This document shows, in pieces, positions 1 through 12,100 of a stretch of 64,000 nt of DNA. The position numbers and the translations under genes were made by a program. The stretch is from Ditylenchus dipsaci. Its lineage: Eukaryota > Nematoda > Chromadorea > Rhabditida > Anguinidae. The stretch covers positions 1 to 64,000 of the forward strand of contig SADC01000492.1 in the NCBI GenBank assembly GCA_004194705.1, given 5' to 3'. The notes beneath the pieces are model-generated. The model searched no databases. It was not told the origin of the DNA and worked only from the letters and a program-made list of their open reading frames with translations. The stretch's first letter is position 1. Every line of letters begins with the position of its first letter.

Positions 1-117
1 ATTTTAGATATAGTTTGTGTTAAAAACCAAGTTTAAAAATCCGTACAAAAGTTCAATGATTCGGGAAACTTTTTTGAATTGGCGGGGACAAAATTTGTAA
101 CAGGTGACCATGCCCTT
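1..117. mobile_element. TTAA-flanked palindromic MITE (R1), right part
   Basis: Right half of the R1 family, ending GGTGACCATGCCCTTTTAA. The corresponding part of copy 2 ends at 43701. Family hallmarks: TTAA flanks, AGGGGCATG-like ends, TTGAATTGGCGGGGACA and GTACAGAAGTTCAATGAT in inverted arms. Confidence 0.65.
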
Positions 118-276
118 TTAAGCTATTTTTCTGATAGGCAATCACTATTTTTGACATTAAAAATTTTGAGCCGATTTCGTTATTTTCGAGTGCATAGGAA
201 AATCGAAAAGGCTTAAAATAAGGGGCAGTGGCTTATTACATACCATTAAATGAAATACGGTAGTTGCAGTTTGCAG

Positions 277-3200
277 GAAAGGAGTCAATATGGACGCTTC
301 TTTCGTGGAGTGCATCAAAGAGCTTGTTGAAATGCCATGGAAATACGTCATTTTACTTCAGGTTGTTGTTTTCAAATCAATTGATCAAATTGATCCACAC
401 TTTTGCAGAATCATGACATACAAATCCGCACTAACCTGGAAATTGTCCAGGTGCTACAGTGGCTAAATGGTACTAATGATATTGAAGTAGCTAAACCACC
501 TGCAAGCAGAATTCCAACAGGTGTTGGCTCTGAGCTGGACTTTGAGTCATTAAGACTCTTCCGAAATGGTATGTGACTACGGTTGTCTTATAGTTAACTG
601 AATTTTTAAAATTTTAGACCTTATTTCTTGTTTTTGTGCAATTTTTTTTCAAAATCTTGAGCATGTTGCATACGATCCAAAGTTTAACATATAGACTACA
701 CAATGGTACATAAATATTTCAATTTGGTCTTTGGTTTCGAAATCAAAATTTTTCGTAATAAAGTACATTTTGCCAAATAACTATTTGGTTATTTGCGTCG
801 AAAAATTCCATTTTATTCAGTGCTGATTGACTTTTGAGCACTGAAAAAATATTTTGTCGTAAAATCTTAAAAATAAAAAACATTTCGGGTCCCGAAAAAG
901 TACAAATTTTTCAAAAAGTAAAATTTCGGTAACCAAGCTTTCACTCGCGGGTAACATGCTCAAAATTTAGGCAAAAAATTGCCTAGAAACAAGAAAAAAG
1001 GTCAAATTTTTTTTGAAAAATCAAGTTACCTATATGACAGCCATAACCATCAAACAACTTTGTGGGAGAAGATGACCATTAATATTTCACTATTTGAGAA
1101 TCAAAATACATCAAACAACTCTACAATGGTCTCCCACCCAAACTGCAGCTCGCCAAAAGTTATGTGGAATCAAGTCTGAGCAGAGCTATGGCTGAGTTCA
1201 TTGTGCGCGACTTGAACTTAGAGCCATTGCTGGAGCTGATGCGTGGCAAAAACAAGGAGTTTGGGGTGGATTTGATAGCTCACCCATTATATCTAATTAA
1301 AAATATGTTTTGAGCGTGAAATGCTGTTCCCATCGCTCCACTCTACTCTGATGCTCTGGAAGCTCCTGGGGGATTCACCCACAAATGTCTGGATGAAGGC
1401 AAGAGAGTCAAGCATATTACTAGGTTTTGGTTTCAATCTTAAGAACATTTATTGGGGGCTGATTTGACGGTGCCCAAATAGCTTAATCTCATTTTTAAAA
1501 CTGTGTTAAAATTATATTTAAAAAAAAAGTTGTGTGAATTCGAAAAAAAGCTTGCAGTTTATAAGTGGAAGCTGCACACTTACTAATTTAGTGCAAAAGT
1601 GCAAGATTTTGAAGAAAAAGGGTTCTTTTCGGTTATCCGCGGAAGGGTATAGGACATTTCGCGCCCTAGGACATTTCGCGACCGCCCGTTTCGCGCCCGC
1701 CCATTTCACGCCCTAGGACAAATGGCGCCCGACCTGATGTTACAGGTTCGAATTCTGGTGGTAGCAGAATTTTTTTTCTTAAATAATAGTCACAAAGTAG
1801 TTTTTATTGGACCAGTAAGCCTCAGGGTGGCTAGGAGACTACCTGGTATCCCTCCTAAATGGGTATCCACCTGCATTATACGAAATTTTGGATTTAGCCA
1901 ACTGTCGATTTTTGGGATGTCCGGTGCTGGTATTTTTATCGTGCAGGTATTCCCCGTAGGGTGTCCATGTGGTGCTCAGGTTGTTCTACATAGGTAGAGA
2001 GGACGGCACCGAGTTGATCCACATCGAATTGATTCACACCAAATTGGTCCATAAATTTCAAATTGTGGTTTAGTTGGTGCATTGATTATCCAGTAGAACT
2101 GAAGTTTATAGCATAGAAAAACATTTTAAATTTTAAAAGTTTTTAACAACACGAAAATGTTATTACCCCGGGTACCACTACACTAGCTGAGTTCCTTAAC
2201 CTGGGTATGACTACCTGGGTACAACCAAACCTAGTGGTCGTCCACTTGGATCAAAAATTTTTTTTACGTTTTTCATGGTCCAAACCTGTTTTCTGCACTA
2301 ATGCAGGCATGCTGAAAATGGTTAGATAATGGTAAAATGCCGTTTTGTAGGTATTTTTCGAGTATTGGGAAATAATTGATTTTACCAAAACTCGATTTTA
2401 CCAAAAATCAAAAAACCCTCTATCAAACCAAACCACTATCAAACCATCTTCAGCATGCCCAAATTAGTCCAGAAAATAGGGTTGGAACCGGAAAAAGTAA
2501 AAAAAAATTGCTCCAAGTGGACGTCCACTTGGTTTGGTTGGTCAATGGATTATTTAAGAGAATCGAGATTTAATTATGGATAAACATTTAAAATTGTAGG
2601 AATTCTTCACGAGACAAAAAATTATAGGGCGTTGAATGGGTGGGCGCGAAATGTTCTAGGGCGCGAAATGGCTCGGGCGTGAAACGGGCGAACACCGCCG
2701 GGGAACCTTTTAAAATTGCTTTTTTGATTTAATTTTACATTTTTTTGTCTGTTTGCAAAAAAATATGTATTAAAGGGCCATTGCCGTCCCCGATAACGAG
2801 AATTTCAAGTGTTTGAATTGGGTAACACTTTACTTGCCCCCCCCCCACGGCTGACCCACTTTCGAGGTGAATTTTTGAAAACCGATTGCATATTCGTGTT
2901 TCTCGACCCGGATTTTTACGGGAAATGATCATCAGATTCTGTGAAAGTGAAAAAATTTTTTTGGGATTTGCCTTGGTCCCCAAGGTAAAGTTTTAGAAAA
3001 ATTTGAAAAAAAAATATTTTTTAAATTGGCGCCTTTTGAATTTTAAAGGGATTAAGGGCTGTATTGGGAGGGGAAGGGAATAAAGGGGGCCACTTTTATG
3101 GCAGAACAATAGAAAAGTAAATATATGTATTCTTCGACTGCCTCACCATGTTTTTCAACTGGGCTGTGGCAAAAAAAGACTCTATACGCATTTTTTGATC

Positions 3201-4736
3201 AAGAGTACTTCTCGGAATTATATCTAAGGTAAGTGAGTGCGCGCATCTCTAACTCTCAAGCCCCTGCGCCGCCTTCGGGGCGCAGGGGCTTGGGGGCTTG
3301 GAGTTGAGATGCGCACACCCACATAACTTAGACACAAATCACTCGAAAGTGACTCTGGATGCATGAAAAAGCATGCATACCAGAGTTTATTTATGCGATA
3401 GGCCCCAGTATTCAAAACTATGTTCAACATCTTCTTGTTAGGGGCCTTGTGTGATTAGTGGCCCCTTTTATTCCCTTCCCCTCCCAATACAGCCCTTAAT
3501 CCCTTTAAAATTCAAAAGGCGCCAATTTAAAAAATATTTTTTTTCAAATTTTTCTAAAACTTTACCTTGGGGGACCAAGGCAAATCCCAAAAAAATTTTT
3601 TTCACTTTCACAGAATCTGATGATCATTTCCCGTAAAAATCCGGGTCGAGAAACACGAATATGCAATCGGTTTTCAAAAATTCACCTCGAAAGTGGGTCA
3701 GCCGTGGGGGGGGGGCCAAGTAAAGTCTAGCCTTGAATTGGCGCGGGACAGTTCTCTTTCGTCTTTCATTTTACTCTTTTGAGTCATTCGAAGCAAGTCA
3801 AAAGAGTAAAATGAAAGACGAAAGAGAACTGTCCCGCGCCAATTCAAACATTTGAAATTCTCGTTGTCGGGACGGCAATGGCCCTTTAAAGTGAGTTTGT
3901 GCATTTCTAGCCGCTATGAACTTTCGTGATCTACCTAGAGGAGAAGAAGCATGTTTTGCATTTAAATCAAAAAGAAATTTTAAAAGGTCCTCCGGATAAC
4001 CGAAAAGAACCGAAAAAAACGACTGGACAGTTTGTAATCCTTCCGATTTTTTGTAGTAAACTAAAGAAACCGGTTCGGCAAAAGCCTAAAAATTGAGGAG
4101 GAAAAGATTGAGCCATTTAAAGAGTCTACTGTAATAAAACTTTGTAACAAAACCTTATCATTTCCAAATTAAAACCTATAAACATACAAACCTATGGATA
4201 GCCACCCTCATTTTTACTCATAAACCAGTATTTCAGATTTTCTGTATGGTATAATCCATCCCACTGTGGCAGTCATCACATGCGTCATTCAATTTGTCAG
4301 TCTTATTCACACCAGATCACTGTGATTCATTGTCCCGTGTTGCAGGTGTATTTGGCGTAGAAGATTTAGGCCCTAATCTAGCAGTGCTGCCCCACTTATT
4401 CGCCAACAAACTTATGCCTGGATTTGACTTTGGTGCTATTGCTTGTTGGTACGAGAAACTGTTCAAGTAGGATGGTCATCCAATCGTTTGTCGTGCCATC
4501 TGCATATTTTCGGTTATTTTAGCAGGTCATATGTAGAGCTGAGGACAGTGGCCAGACTCAATGAAGACTATTACAAATCCTTGCCACATGTGTGCCCTTC
4601 TGCTATTTTGAAAGTTAATTAATCTCCACCAATTCAGGTCCGCTTCAATCAACTTAGGGCTGCCAATCCGGAGATAAGAGTCAATTTATCGGAAGTGGAC
4701 TGTGATTTCCCCACTCGCTACGAGAATGCCAATTGA
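277..4736 (+). CDS. Core-2/I-branching glycosyltransferase, 3' exons, copy 1 (frameshifted)
   Basis: Likely Golgi type II membrane enzyme of the GT14 Core-2/I-branching family, which adds beta-1,6-linked GlcNAc or xylose to glycans; the substrate is not predictable. Exons 5-12: 277-361, 409-568, 1099-1265, 1315-1423, 4237-4295, 4346-4466, 4523-4589, 4638-4736, stop TGA. Splice sites and phases agree throughout. Family blocks include PWKYVILLQNHD, LNGTNDIE, GGFTHKCL, CGSHHMRHSIC and DFGAIACWYEKLFNRSY. Exons 1-4 would lie left of the window. Exon 8 has an extra CT (ACTCTGATG against ACTGATG in copy 2), which shifts the frame, so this copy is broken or misassembled. AATAAA follows at 4836-4841. 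The exon 8/9 intron (2.8 kb) is packed with repeats. Confidence 0.82.
770..940. repeat. Dispersed AT-rich repeat R3
   Basis: Core ATTCAGTGCTGATTG...GAGCACTGAAAAAA...GGGTCCCGAAAAAGTAC. Related copies at ~6790-6960, 12880-13060, 17880-18020, 28100-28260 and 29080-29320, with duplicates in copy 2. No inverted ends or coding frame seen. Confidence 0.55.
1645..2697. mobile_element. Foldback element with GGACATTTCGCGCCC-unit ends, copy 1
   Basis: Left end is a tandem series of GGACATTTCGCGCCCTA-like units (1645-1735). The right end carries inverted TAGGGCGCGAAATG units (2625-2697). Flanks CCGCGGAA (1637-1644) and CCGGGGAA (2698-2705) look like an 8-base duplication with one mismatch. It sits in one arm of a larger inverted repeat whose other arm is at ~3970-4020. 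Intronic, with no coding frame. Confidence 0.65.
2774..3885. mobile_element. TTAA-flanked 1.1-kb foldback, copy 1
   Basis: Ends AGGGCCATTGCCGTCCC and GGGACGGCAATGGCCCT, flanked by TTAA (2770-2773, 3886-3889 by overlap). Arms pair from 2774 to ~3095 with ~3455 to 3885. The loop holds an R2 GC-rich hairpin, and the right arm holds an extra ~110-base palindrome (3733-3845). It lies in intron 8 of the glycosyltransferase. Confidence 0.75.
3160..3430. repeat. R2 GC-rich hairpin repeat
   Basis: A GCGCGCATCTCTAA...GCGCAGGGGCTTGG core surrounds a perfect GCCCCTGCGCC/GGCGCAGGGGC stem; AAATCACTCGAAAGTGACTC lies to the right. Related copies: 30846-31090, 33306-33600, 46745-47010, 55375-55620; half copies at 10776-10860 and 54364-54445. 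Confidence 0.75.
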
Positions 4737-4835
4737 AGATATATTACCATAAATGGTGAAGCTGCTGTACATATGCCATATGATTTGTGCTCGAGTATAA
4801 TCAGACAAAATTTTAACGTCTGTGAAAAATAGAAA

Positions 4836-4841
4836 AATAAA
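4836..4841 (+). promoter_or_regulatory. Poly(A) signal AATAAA, glycosyltransferase copy 1
   Basis: AATAAA lies about 100 bases after the stop codon. The same sequence follows the stop in copy 2 near 48430. Confidence 0.55.
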
Positions 4842-5024
4842 TTTTACCTTCCTATCAATTTAGCGAACATTTTGTTTTAATTTATAAGAGAAGCAAACCA
4901 CTTTTTGATAGGGTGGTATTTTATTTTGAACCCGAATTTCCAAAAAATTACAGAAATTTTTTTGATTGGATGTTTGTTAGTTTACCTATTTGTTCCGAGT
5001 GTTGCTGATCATTTTGGTATCATC

Positions 5025-5415
5025 CAAGGTTGGCAAGAGATGGCCTTTCAGGCCAACAGGTGGCTTTTTTAAAATTCAGTTTTTTGCTTTCATTGCTTAT
5101 TTTCTAGTGTATTCTATCAGCGCTAGGGTGGGCGAGTACTCGAGATTTTCGAGTGCTCTACTCGAAACTCGTAAAATATCGAATATTACTCGAAATTACT
5201 CGACTTCGAGTACTCAACTCGCCCACTCTGATCAGCGCATCTAATATTTTCAATAACAATTTAAAGACATTTCCCTTATATTTTTAAAGAAATCTAGAAA
5301 GCGCATATTATAGTAAAAAAATCGAAGTAATACGAACCCTCATAAAATCATAAAATATCACAAAAAATGAGGTGGCCTCAGATGTGGCCTGAAAAGCCAC
5401 TTCTTGCCAACCCTG
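5025..5415. mobile_element. hAT-type MITE, outer element, copy 1
   Basis: Ends CAAGGTTGGCAAGAG and CTTGCCAACCCTG are inverted. Flanks GTATCATC (5017-5024) and CTATCATC (5416-5423) make an 8-base target duplication with one mismatch. It contains a nested element at 5124-5230 and lies between the glycosyltransferase and MOLO-1-like genes. Confidence 0.72.
5124..5230. mobile_element. hAT-type MITE nested, copy 1
   Basis: 107-base hairpin from TAGGGTGGGCGAGTACTCGAG-type left end (first 20 bases TAGGGTGGGCGAGTACTCGA) to ...CTCGCCCACTCTG, flanked by an exact 8-base duplication ATCAGCGC (5116-5123, 5231-5238). It is inserted in the element at 5025-5415. Confidence 0.82.
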
Positions 5416-6102
5416 CTATCATCTCGCACTAATTGTAAATACAAACGATGTTCTTGGTCAGGATGACTATGAAGCTATGATTCATACTTTCAAATTTTTT
5501 AGGTTGATTTTTTCGGGCTTCCGGGCCTGCTCGGATCAGTTTTTGAATTTAAAGACTCCCCCTCAAACACTAGCTGAAATCCGACTCCATCTTAATTCTT
5601 TTTAATAAATTTCCACAAATCTTAAATTATTTCTTTCAAATTTCTACATTTTTCTCTTCAAACAACCGAAATCAATATTACAGCTTAATGGCTTTTATCG
5701 TCCTAAATGCAAATAAGGAAAAATCACACAAAGGTGTGACAGAAAAATAAATTTTGGTGAAAAGTCTGGTAAATATACAAGAGGATGGGTTGTGTGGCTG
5801 AGGCAACACTATTATGTAAATTACTGACGATGCCTTGTTATTTTTCTGTCACTTATTAATTGCAAACAGTTGGGTTGAAGAAATTGATTTCGATAAGCAG
5901 TGTTATCACCTCCTCTTCTTGTTGTTGTTGTCCATTTGTTTACTTGGTGAATGGCTGTCGGGAAGGCAGGGAGGATGGAGGTGAGTAACCAACCAAGGAC
6001 TGATTGGCACCTCTTTTAAGCATTCAAGCAAATACCTATTTTCCGTAAGAATATTTTGCTTGTTTGAAATTAGTTTTTGTTGAAAGTTGCGAAAGGTTGC
6101 TG

Positions 6103-9100
6103 ATGAGTGCAACGAATGTAGTCAACCTTTTGGTGGTGGTCGGGTTGGTGAGTTGTGGATTTGCTGCCAACTTTGAGAGCTATAACCCAGACACTTATCC
6201 TGATTCTCTTCGAGATTGGACTCTTTGTAGAGCACCAGAGCTATCCTTGGTCTGTGACCCTAATCAGCTGTTAAACCCTGCTGCAGATGGCACTGATGGT
6301 AAAGTTATTTTGTTAATTGCTTAACTTCAAACCATATTCACAAAAATTACGGCCAAGCTTTTACCGAAACATCAATTTTCAGTCAAAATATTTATTTTCG
6401 AAATGGTATTTGACTATATGAAAACATGTTTTCACATGTAAAAAGACTTTAGATATCAAAATGGAAAAAAACAGGAAAACAAGAAATAAATGCATAAAAA
6501 TATAAACTGCGATCTTGTCAATTAATTATTTGAATAACAAACAAAATGACAGGACGGAAAAGTGCCCAGTTTTCTTTTGTTTGTTTTTTAACCAAAAAGT
6601 AGGGTTGGATTCGGTCGGTTTTTTTAGATCGGTCGGTTTAAAAAACCGGTTTTTTTTCAAACCCGGTTTTCGGTTTCGTTTTTTCAAAGACGACTTTTTC
6701 AAAAATGATTTTTGGATCAGCTTTGCAATTTTTCACTTGCATACTTATTTTCGAGCTAAGCAATAAGACGAATCGTTTTAATTAATCACCATATTATTTT
6801 TATTAATGCCCCTTAAATAGGGCTCTTAGATTTTTTGAGAAAAAAACACTTCTTTGCTGCTAAAAATAAGATTTAGCGTAAAATTTTGAAAAATAATAAG
6901 ATTTGGAGACCCAGAATAAGTACAAATTTTATAAATAGGAAAGATGTCCCTATTTATTTTAAACTAAGTGTTCACAGAAATTGAATTTTTCAAATCTGTT
7001 GATGCCAATCAATTTTTCGACCCCAGTTTCCATAAGAAAGCCTGGGAGTGCTGGTAAATAATAGTGAACTACACTATTGTTAAAAGTTGCTGACAACAAA
7101 GAAACCATAACTGGGAGGGAACTTCGAAAAGTAGAGCCGCCGTATGCTTTCTCTTTAAATCAACTCGTAGAGTGGGCTGTACCTGAAAGAGAGCTCTATT
7201 GGAAAGAAACCTCAGAACCCCCTTTCAGCCCTCAAAAATGTCTACTTTTTATGTTCAAAAATTTTAACAATAATCAAAAAAATTAACAACCAAAAGCAGT
7301 TTCTTTAAGATCAATTTTGAGCAATTGATTGCTATTGCTAGTCGTTTTTCACGTCACAACCCATTTGAGAGGCAAAATAACCATTTTGAGATGTGTTTAG
7401 AAACTTTTTTTGATTTTTTTGAAATATAAATACTTTTTTGTATGAACTTTCTGAGGCCTGCCAGTAGCTTCTCCAAGGGGGGGGGGTCTCTATTAGGAAG
7501 ATAGGCTTTATTGGAGAGGAAGGCTCTATTGAAGAATTTACGGTAATAAGGAACTTGGGCAGGCTTTTCAAGAAGAATATGCGCATAAAAAATTCATCGA
7601 AATCTCCCAGGTCACAGTCAGGGTACCTCTTTTGTGATAGATTGGAATTTTAAAGGGCCTGACCTCTTCTTACTCGGTGGTCCCCCGCCAATTCAAAAAT
7701 TTTCTCTTGATCATTGGACTTCTGTACGGATTTTTCCGCCACGTTTCTAACAAAACTAGGCTGAAATCAAATTTTAGGCTTAGTTTTGTTAGAAACCTAG
7801 CGGAAAAACCCGTACAGAAGTCCAATGATCAAGGGAAATTTTTGAATTGGCGGGGACCACCGAGTAAGAAGAGGTCAGGCCCTTTAAGTAATGTTTTGCA
7901 AAACAGCATCTCAGCTTTCTGCAATTGAAAAGCCCTGATTTTGAAAACTTTGAAATCAAGAATACATTTAACGATAAGAAAAGCTTAAAATTGAAATGTG
8001 AAATACAAACGTAACTTTTTGAACTCAAACATTTTTAATCACAACATAAAACTAGAAATTTTTTGGATTTTTCAGCCGTAGAGATTAGTAAGCTTAATAA
8101 ACTCATTTCCAAAAATTAAAAACAGTAGAAAAATTTAATTTAATTTATAGCCAAATGTAAGTATTTTGACTACTTTTTCATTTTATCATACACGACAATG
8201 AAACTGCGTTCACATAATGCGTCGAACTGAGTGTGAGGTTCGAGGTGTTTTTAATGCGGGAAAAGCTGTACTTTGTTTTCTTGAGATAAAATTTTTACCT
8301 ATTAGTGGCATTTTGTAGCTAAGATTCAGGGCTTCAAAATGAGCCATTAACAAGCTATATGTGATATAACTCTGTCAAGTGTCGGCCTGAGTGCAGACCT
8401 ACGCATATTTACCCATTTTTTTTATCAGATGTTGCTGATCAATAGCTCATTTTAAAGCCCTGCATCTTAGCTACACAATGGAAATAACACAAAAAAAGTT
8501 TTAGTAAAAAAAATCAAAAAAAAAAAAAAAAAACACCAACTCTCACAATCGGGTTGACACATTATGTGAACGTGGCTTAAACTGAAAAAACTGGTGTTTT
8601 CAAATACCGGTTTTCCCGGTTTTTCGTCCAAAAAACCGGTTTTCGGTTAACCAACCGGTTCGGTTAACCGACCGAATCCAACCCTACAAAAAGCATAACC
8701 TGCAGACTCTTTTTAGAAGTGATAACATCATGAGATATCCCGGCGATTCTAACTCTTGAAGGAAGTATCATTTGTTGCAACATCCTCACAAAGTACAGGG
8801 TGGCGCAAAAAAATTCGGCCACCTTAAAAAAAACTGAAGTGCATAACGCCTTGCCCGGTCGGTTTCCGATTTTGGGTGGCAAGTCCTTGGAAACCTCCAC
8901 AACAATGCCGGCTTTGACAAAGAGAAACACCACAAAGCTCTTAGGTAGCTTAACCACTGCCATCAATTTTCCTGGGGAAATCAATGTGGCAAGGAGCTAC
9001 CTACGCAATTTTTTTTCAAGTGGCCGCGTTTTTTTTGCGCCACCCTGTATAACACAAAAAGAAAAACTGAGAAGCAAGTCGGAAAAATAATTCGGTTCAT

Positions 9101-12100
9101 ATCTTTGGTAATAAATCAACTCGCGAAGGTTTTACTTTGTTAATTGTTTTCCAGTATATTAGTCCACATTTGTTGGCGCGCGGTCAATTGATCCACGGTC
9201 AATTGGTCAACAAATTTTTTATCACCTCCAAATGCCGAAAAAAACTATAATATTCAATCCAAATCATGTGTTGAAAACAATTTGTTAAGACTAAACTGCT
9301 GTTTTGACCATTTATAATCTCAATTAGTACCTGTTGTAAATTGTAAATTTTTTAGAGAGGATAATTTAATTCTTTTAAATTTTTATCTGTGATAAATTTT
9401 GGAAAACCACAAACCAAAATAAAGCCCAGGGAAAGGGCTTTCTTGCAAGTGTAAAAAGTACTCACTGAATTTACTGCTTCAGCCGAAAGAAAAAAACCTC
9501 ACCTGACCCCAAGGAGTCATCGGGAAAGTTAGGCTTTTTGAGGGTGCTGCACAACAATTTTTCTGTCTGATTTTGTGATATTCGTGCTCCTCGTGAACAA
9601 ATACACCAGGGTAAACCGTCGTTACAGTCGGAAATTTCCGTGTTAAGCAAACACGGAAATTTTTACGTACTGTCCAAAATAAAAATTCAGAGCATACAGG
9701 GATAATAAAAAAAAACACGAATACTCAAAAACAAATTGCGTGGGTAGCTCAGTACCCCCTCGACTTCTCCAGGAAAATCGGGAAAAGTAATTAGCACAAA
9801 TTTGAATTCAAAAAAATTCCGTATTTTTGACCAGCTGTGTAAAACTTGTGAATTTGAGGAGTGCTCAAGCTACATGAAGCACTGCAACACCTCCGAACAG
9901 CCAGCAACTGTAGCTGTGGTGAGATGGCTACTGAGTTTATTTCGGGCAGTGACCCTCCAAGACTAGGCTCCACTGTAGGTGTTTGTGATAGCAGTGATCC
10001 ACATGGCTACACCCTTTCTGTGGCCATCCTCAAAAAAATCTTGGTGGACCCTCGGAGCAGCAGAACTATGTAAGTAAAAGCTTTATTAATATATGTGATG
10101 AGAGCCAGTCTAGTTTTGCAGTGAAGAACTAATAAGTGTGTTTGCAAATGCACTCAGAAACAGGTTTAGCAGAGGACAATGCCAGGATGACGCTTGGCTT
10201 GTCTTTAGCGTAGATGATGGTGCGGTAAGCCAATTTTTTCAATAAATTATAAACGTAACATTTAAAAAGCTAATTTCATGCTTTAATTATACGGATGAAA
10301 ACAATCGAACAAAAAGATTGGTGTATTTTCTATGGCAACTCAATTTTTAGGGAATTTATGAAAACTTTTGCAATTCTGATACCGTATTATGTCTAACCCC
10401 CTCCCTGACTGAGTATGCATCTCGGAGCAGAGTCAATATTTTGTAAAGTTGTTCATTATGTTTTCTTAACTCTCAGGAGCTCTATCAATTCCGCAGAAGC
10501 GGTCTTCTATTTTTCGTGGGCACCCAAAAATCTCAAAATCAGATTTTCGTGTGTTTGAAAAAAGTCCACCCCAAGGGCCTTTTTAGAAAAAATACGGTAT
10601 TAATGATGCAAATGTAATTTTTGACTATACATAAGTTTTGTATACATTTCAACACCAAGTGTTGTCAACAAAATATGGCTTCAAAGCTCAAAGTCAAACT
10701 CGATGTCATTTTTCTCGATTTTTTGTAGGAAAAGCGAGTCCGAATTTGTTTCTCTACCCTGTAAAATCACACCAATCACCTTAGACACAAATCACTCGAA
10801 AGGGACTCTGGATGCATGAAAAATCATGCATACCACAGTTTCTATATGCGGTAGGCCTTGCTAGGGAACCTCGAGTAGTGTCTTTATTTAAAGACCTCAT
10901 TGAGAGACTTTTTTGCAAATTCGTGTAGAGCACCCAAAAGTTATATAACAAAGTACTGCACCTATTTCCAGGTTTTTTAAAAAATTACGGAGAACGGGCT
11001 ATCCGGAGTTGCCGAAAAACCATTATACAGGTATCATGGTTTTTAGACCAGAATCTGTATTTTTTTGTTGTTGTTTTGTTCTTGTTGTTTCGAATCTGTA
11101 TTGTTTTATGTATTTTTTTTATCATCCAACAAAAATTATCGGCAAATCAGCATCCTCACGATATTTGGGAAAAGACTATCAAAACAGAACTGGCAAAATT
11201 TTTGAAAAAATGAAGGTAAAAAAGTGTCGGACCCTAGGTGGGAACGAACTTCCGACCTCTAATATTCGTAGTACAGCCGAACCTCGATACAAAGAGCCCC
11301 TGGGCACCGGCTATAATGTTCGTTGTATCGAGAGTTTCGTTTTATCGAGGGTATGTTATTAGTCATTTAACGTAATCACAGGCCAAATAGACGTGAAAAA
11401 ATGTTCGTTATATCAGGGCTTTCGGTCGAGGTTTGACTGTATCAAGTTTCGTTAAATCTAGTTTTAACTGTATCTCCTCCATCCGAGCACTTTGCTTGGA
11501 GGGATTCAAAAACCCAATCCCAAAATTCATCTTGAGCTTGCCTTAAGTTCAGGAGGAAAATACTGCTCCAACATGACGTTTAAAAACAGACATACCGTAT
11601 TTCCTCTAATTGCCTCCCCCCCTCTAATTGCCGCCCCTCCCCCTAACTTCAAGTTGTCTAAAATTTCTGTTTTCGTTTACTGTTTGAGCTGTCTAAAAGT
11701 GCCTGCGAGGGGTTTCAAAAATCTAACAGGCACTTTTTACAGAGCTCAAACAGTGAATTAAAACACAAGTTTTGAACCACTTGAAGTTTAAAAAATTGCA
11801 TGCTTCTAATTGCCGCCCCGGGGCGGCAATTAGAGGAAATACGGTATTAGCTATATTTTCGCACTTTTGCACACGGTATTTGAAAAATATTCCCGAATAT
11901 GATTTTATAAAAAAAGCCTGTCAGGTGTGGACCTCGACTGGCCCCAATATTGCCGAAAAGCTGACTCCTGAGTTCATCACTTCTGTTTCCAGAGATTCTC
12001 GTGAGTTTACAGCAACTAAAAAATAAGTTCCCACTCCCATAACCTCTATTTAGAAGAGTATTTTTCCCGCAACGATCACACTGGTGCTCTTCTCTACATT

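Noticed and set aside
5906..6112. 68-codon minus-strand frame upstream of the MOLO-1-like gene
   Set aside because: It overlaps the start of the MOLO-1-like exon on the other strand, has no splice or homology support, and looks like a shadow frame.
8515..8532. Poly(A) run as a retroposon tail
   Set aside because: No target duplication or source gene found next to it; more likely homopolymer expansion inside a TIR element.
9479..9718. 79-codon minus-strand frame in MOLO-1-like intron 1
   Set aside because: No domain, and unsupported by splice sites. It is conserved between copies only because the whole segment is duplicated.
9835..9950. Alternative MOLO-1-like exon start at 9835 (frame LCKTCEFEECSSYMKHCN)
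   Set aside because: Phase does not fit exon 1 and the frame meets a stop. The TTTGAG acceptor at 9858 restores family motifs SNCSCG and HGYTLSVAIL in phase.
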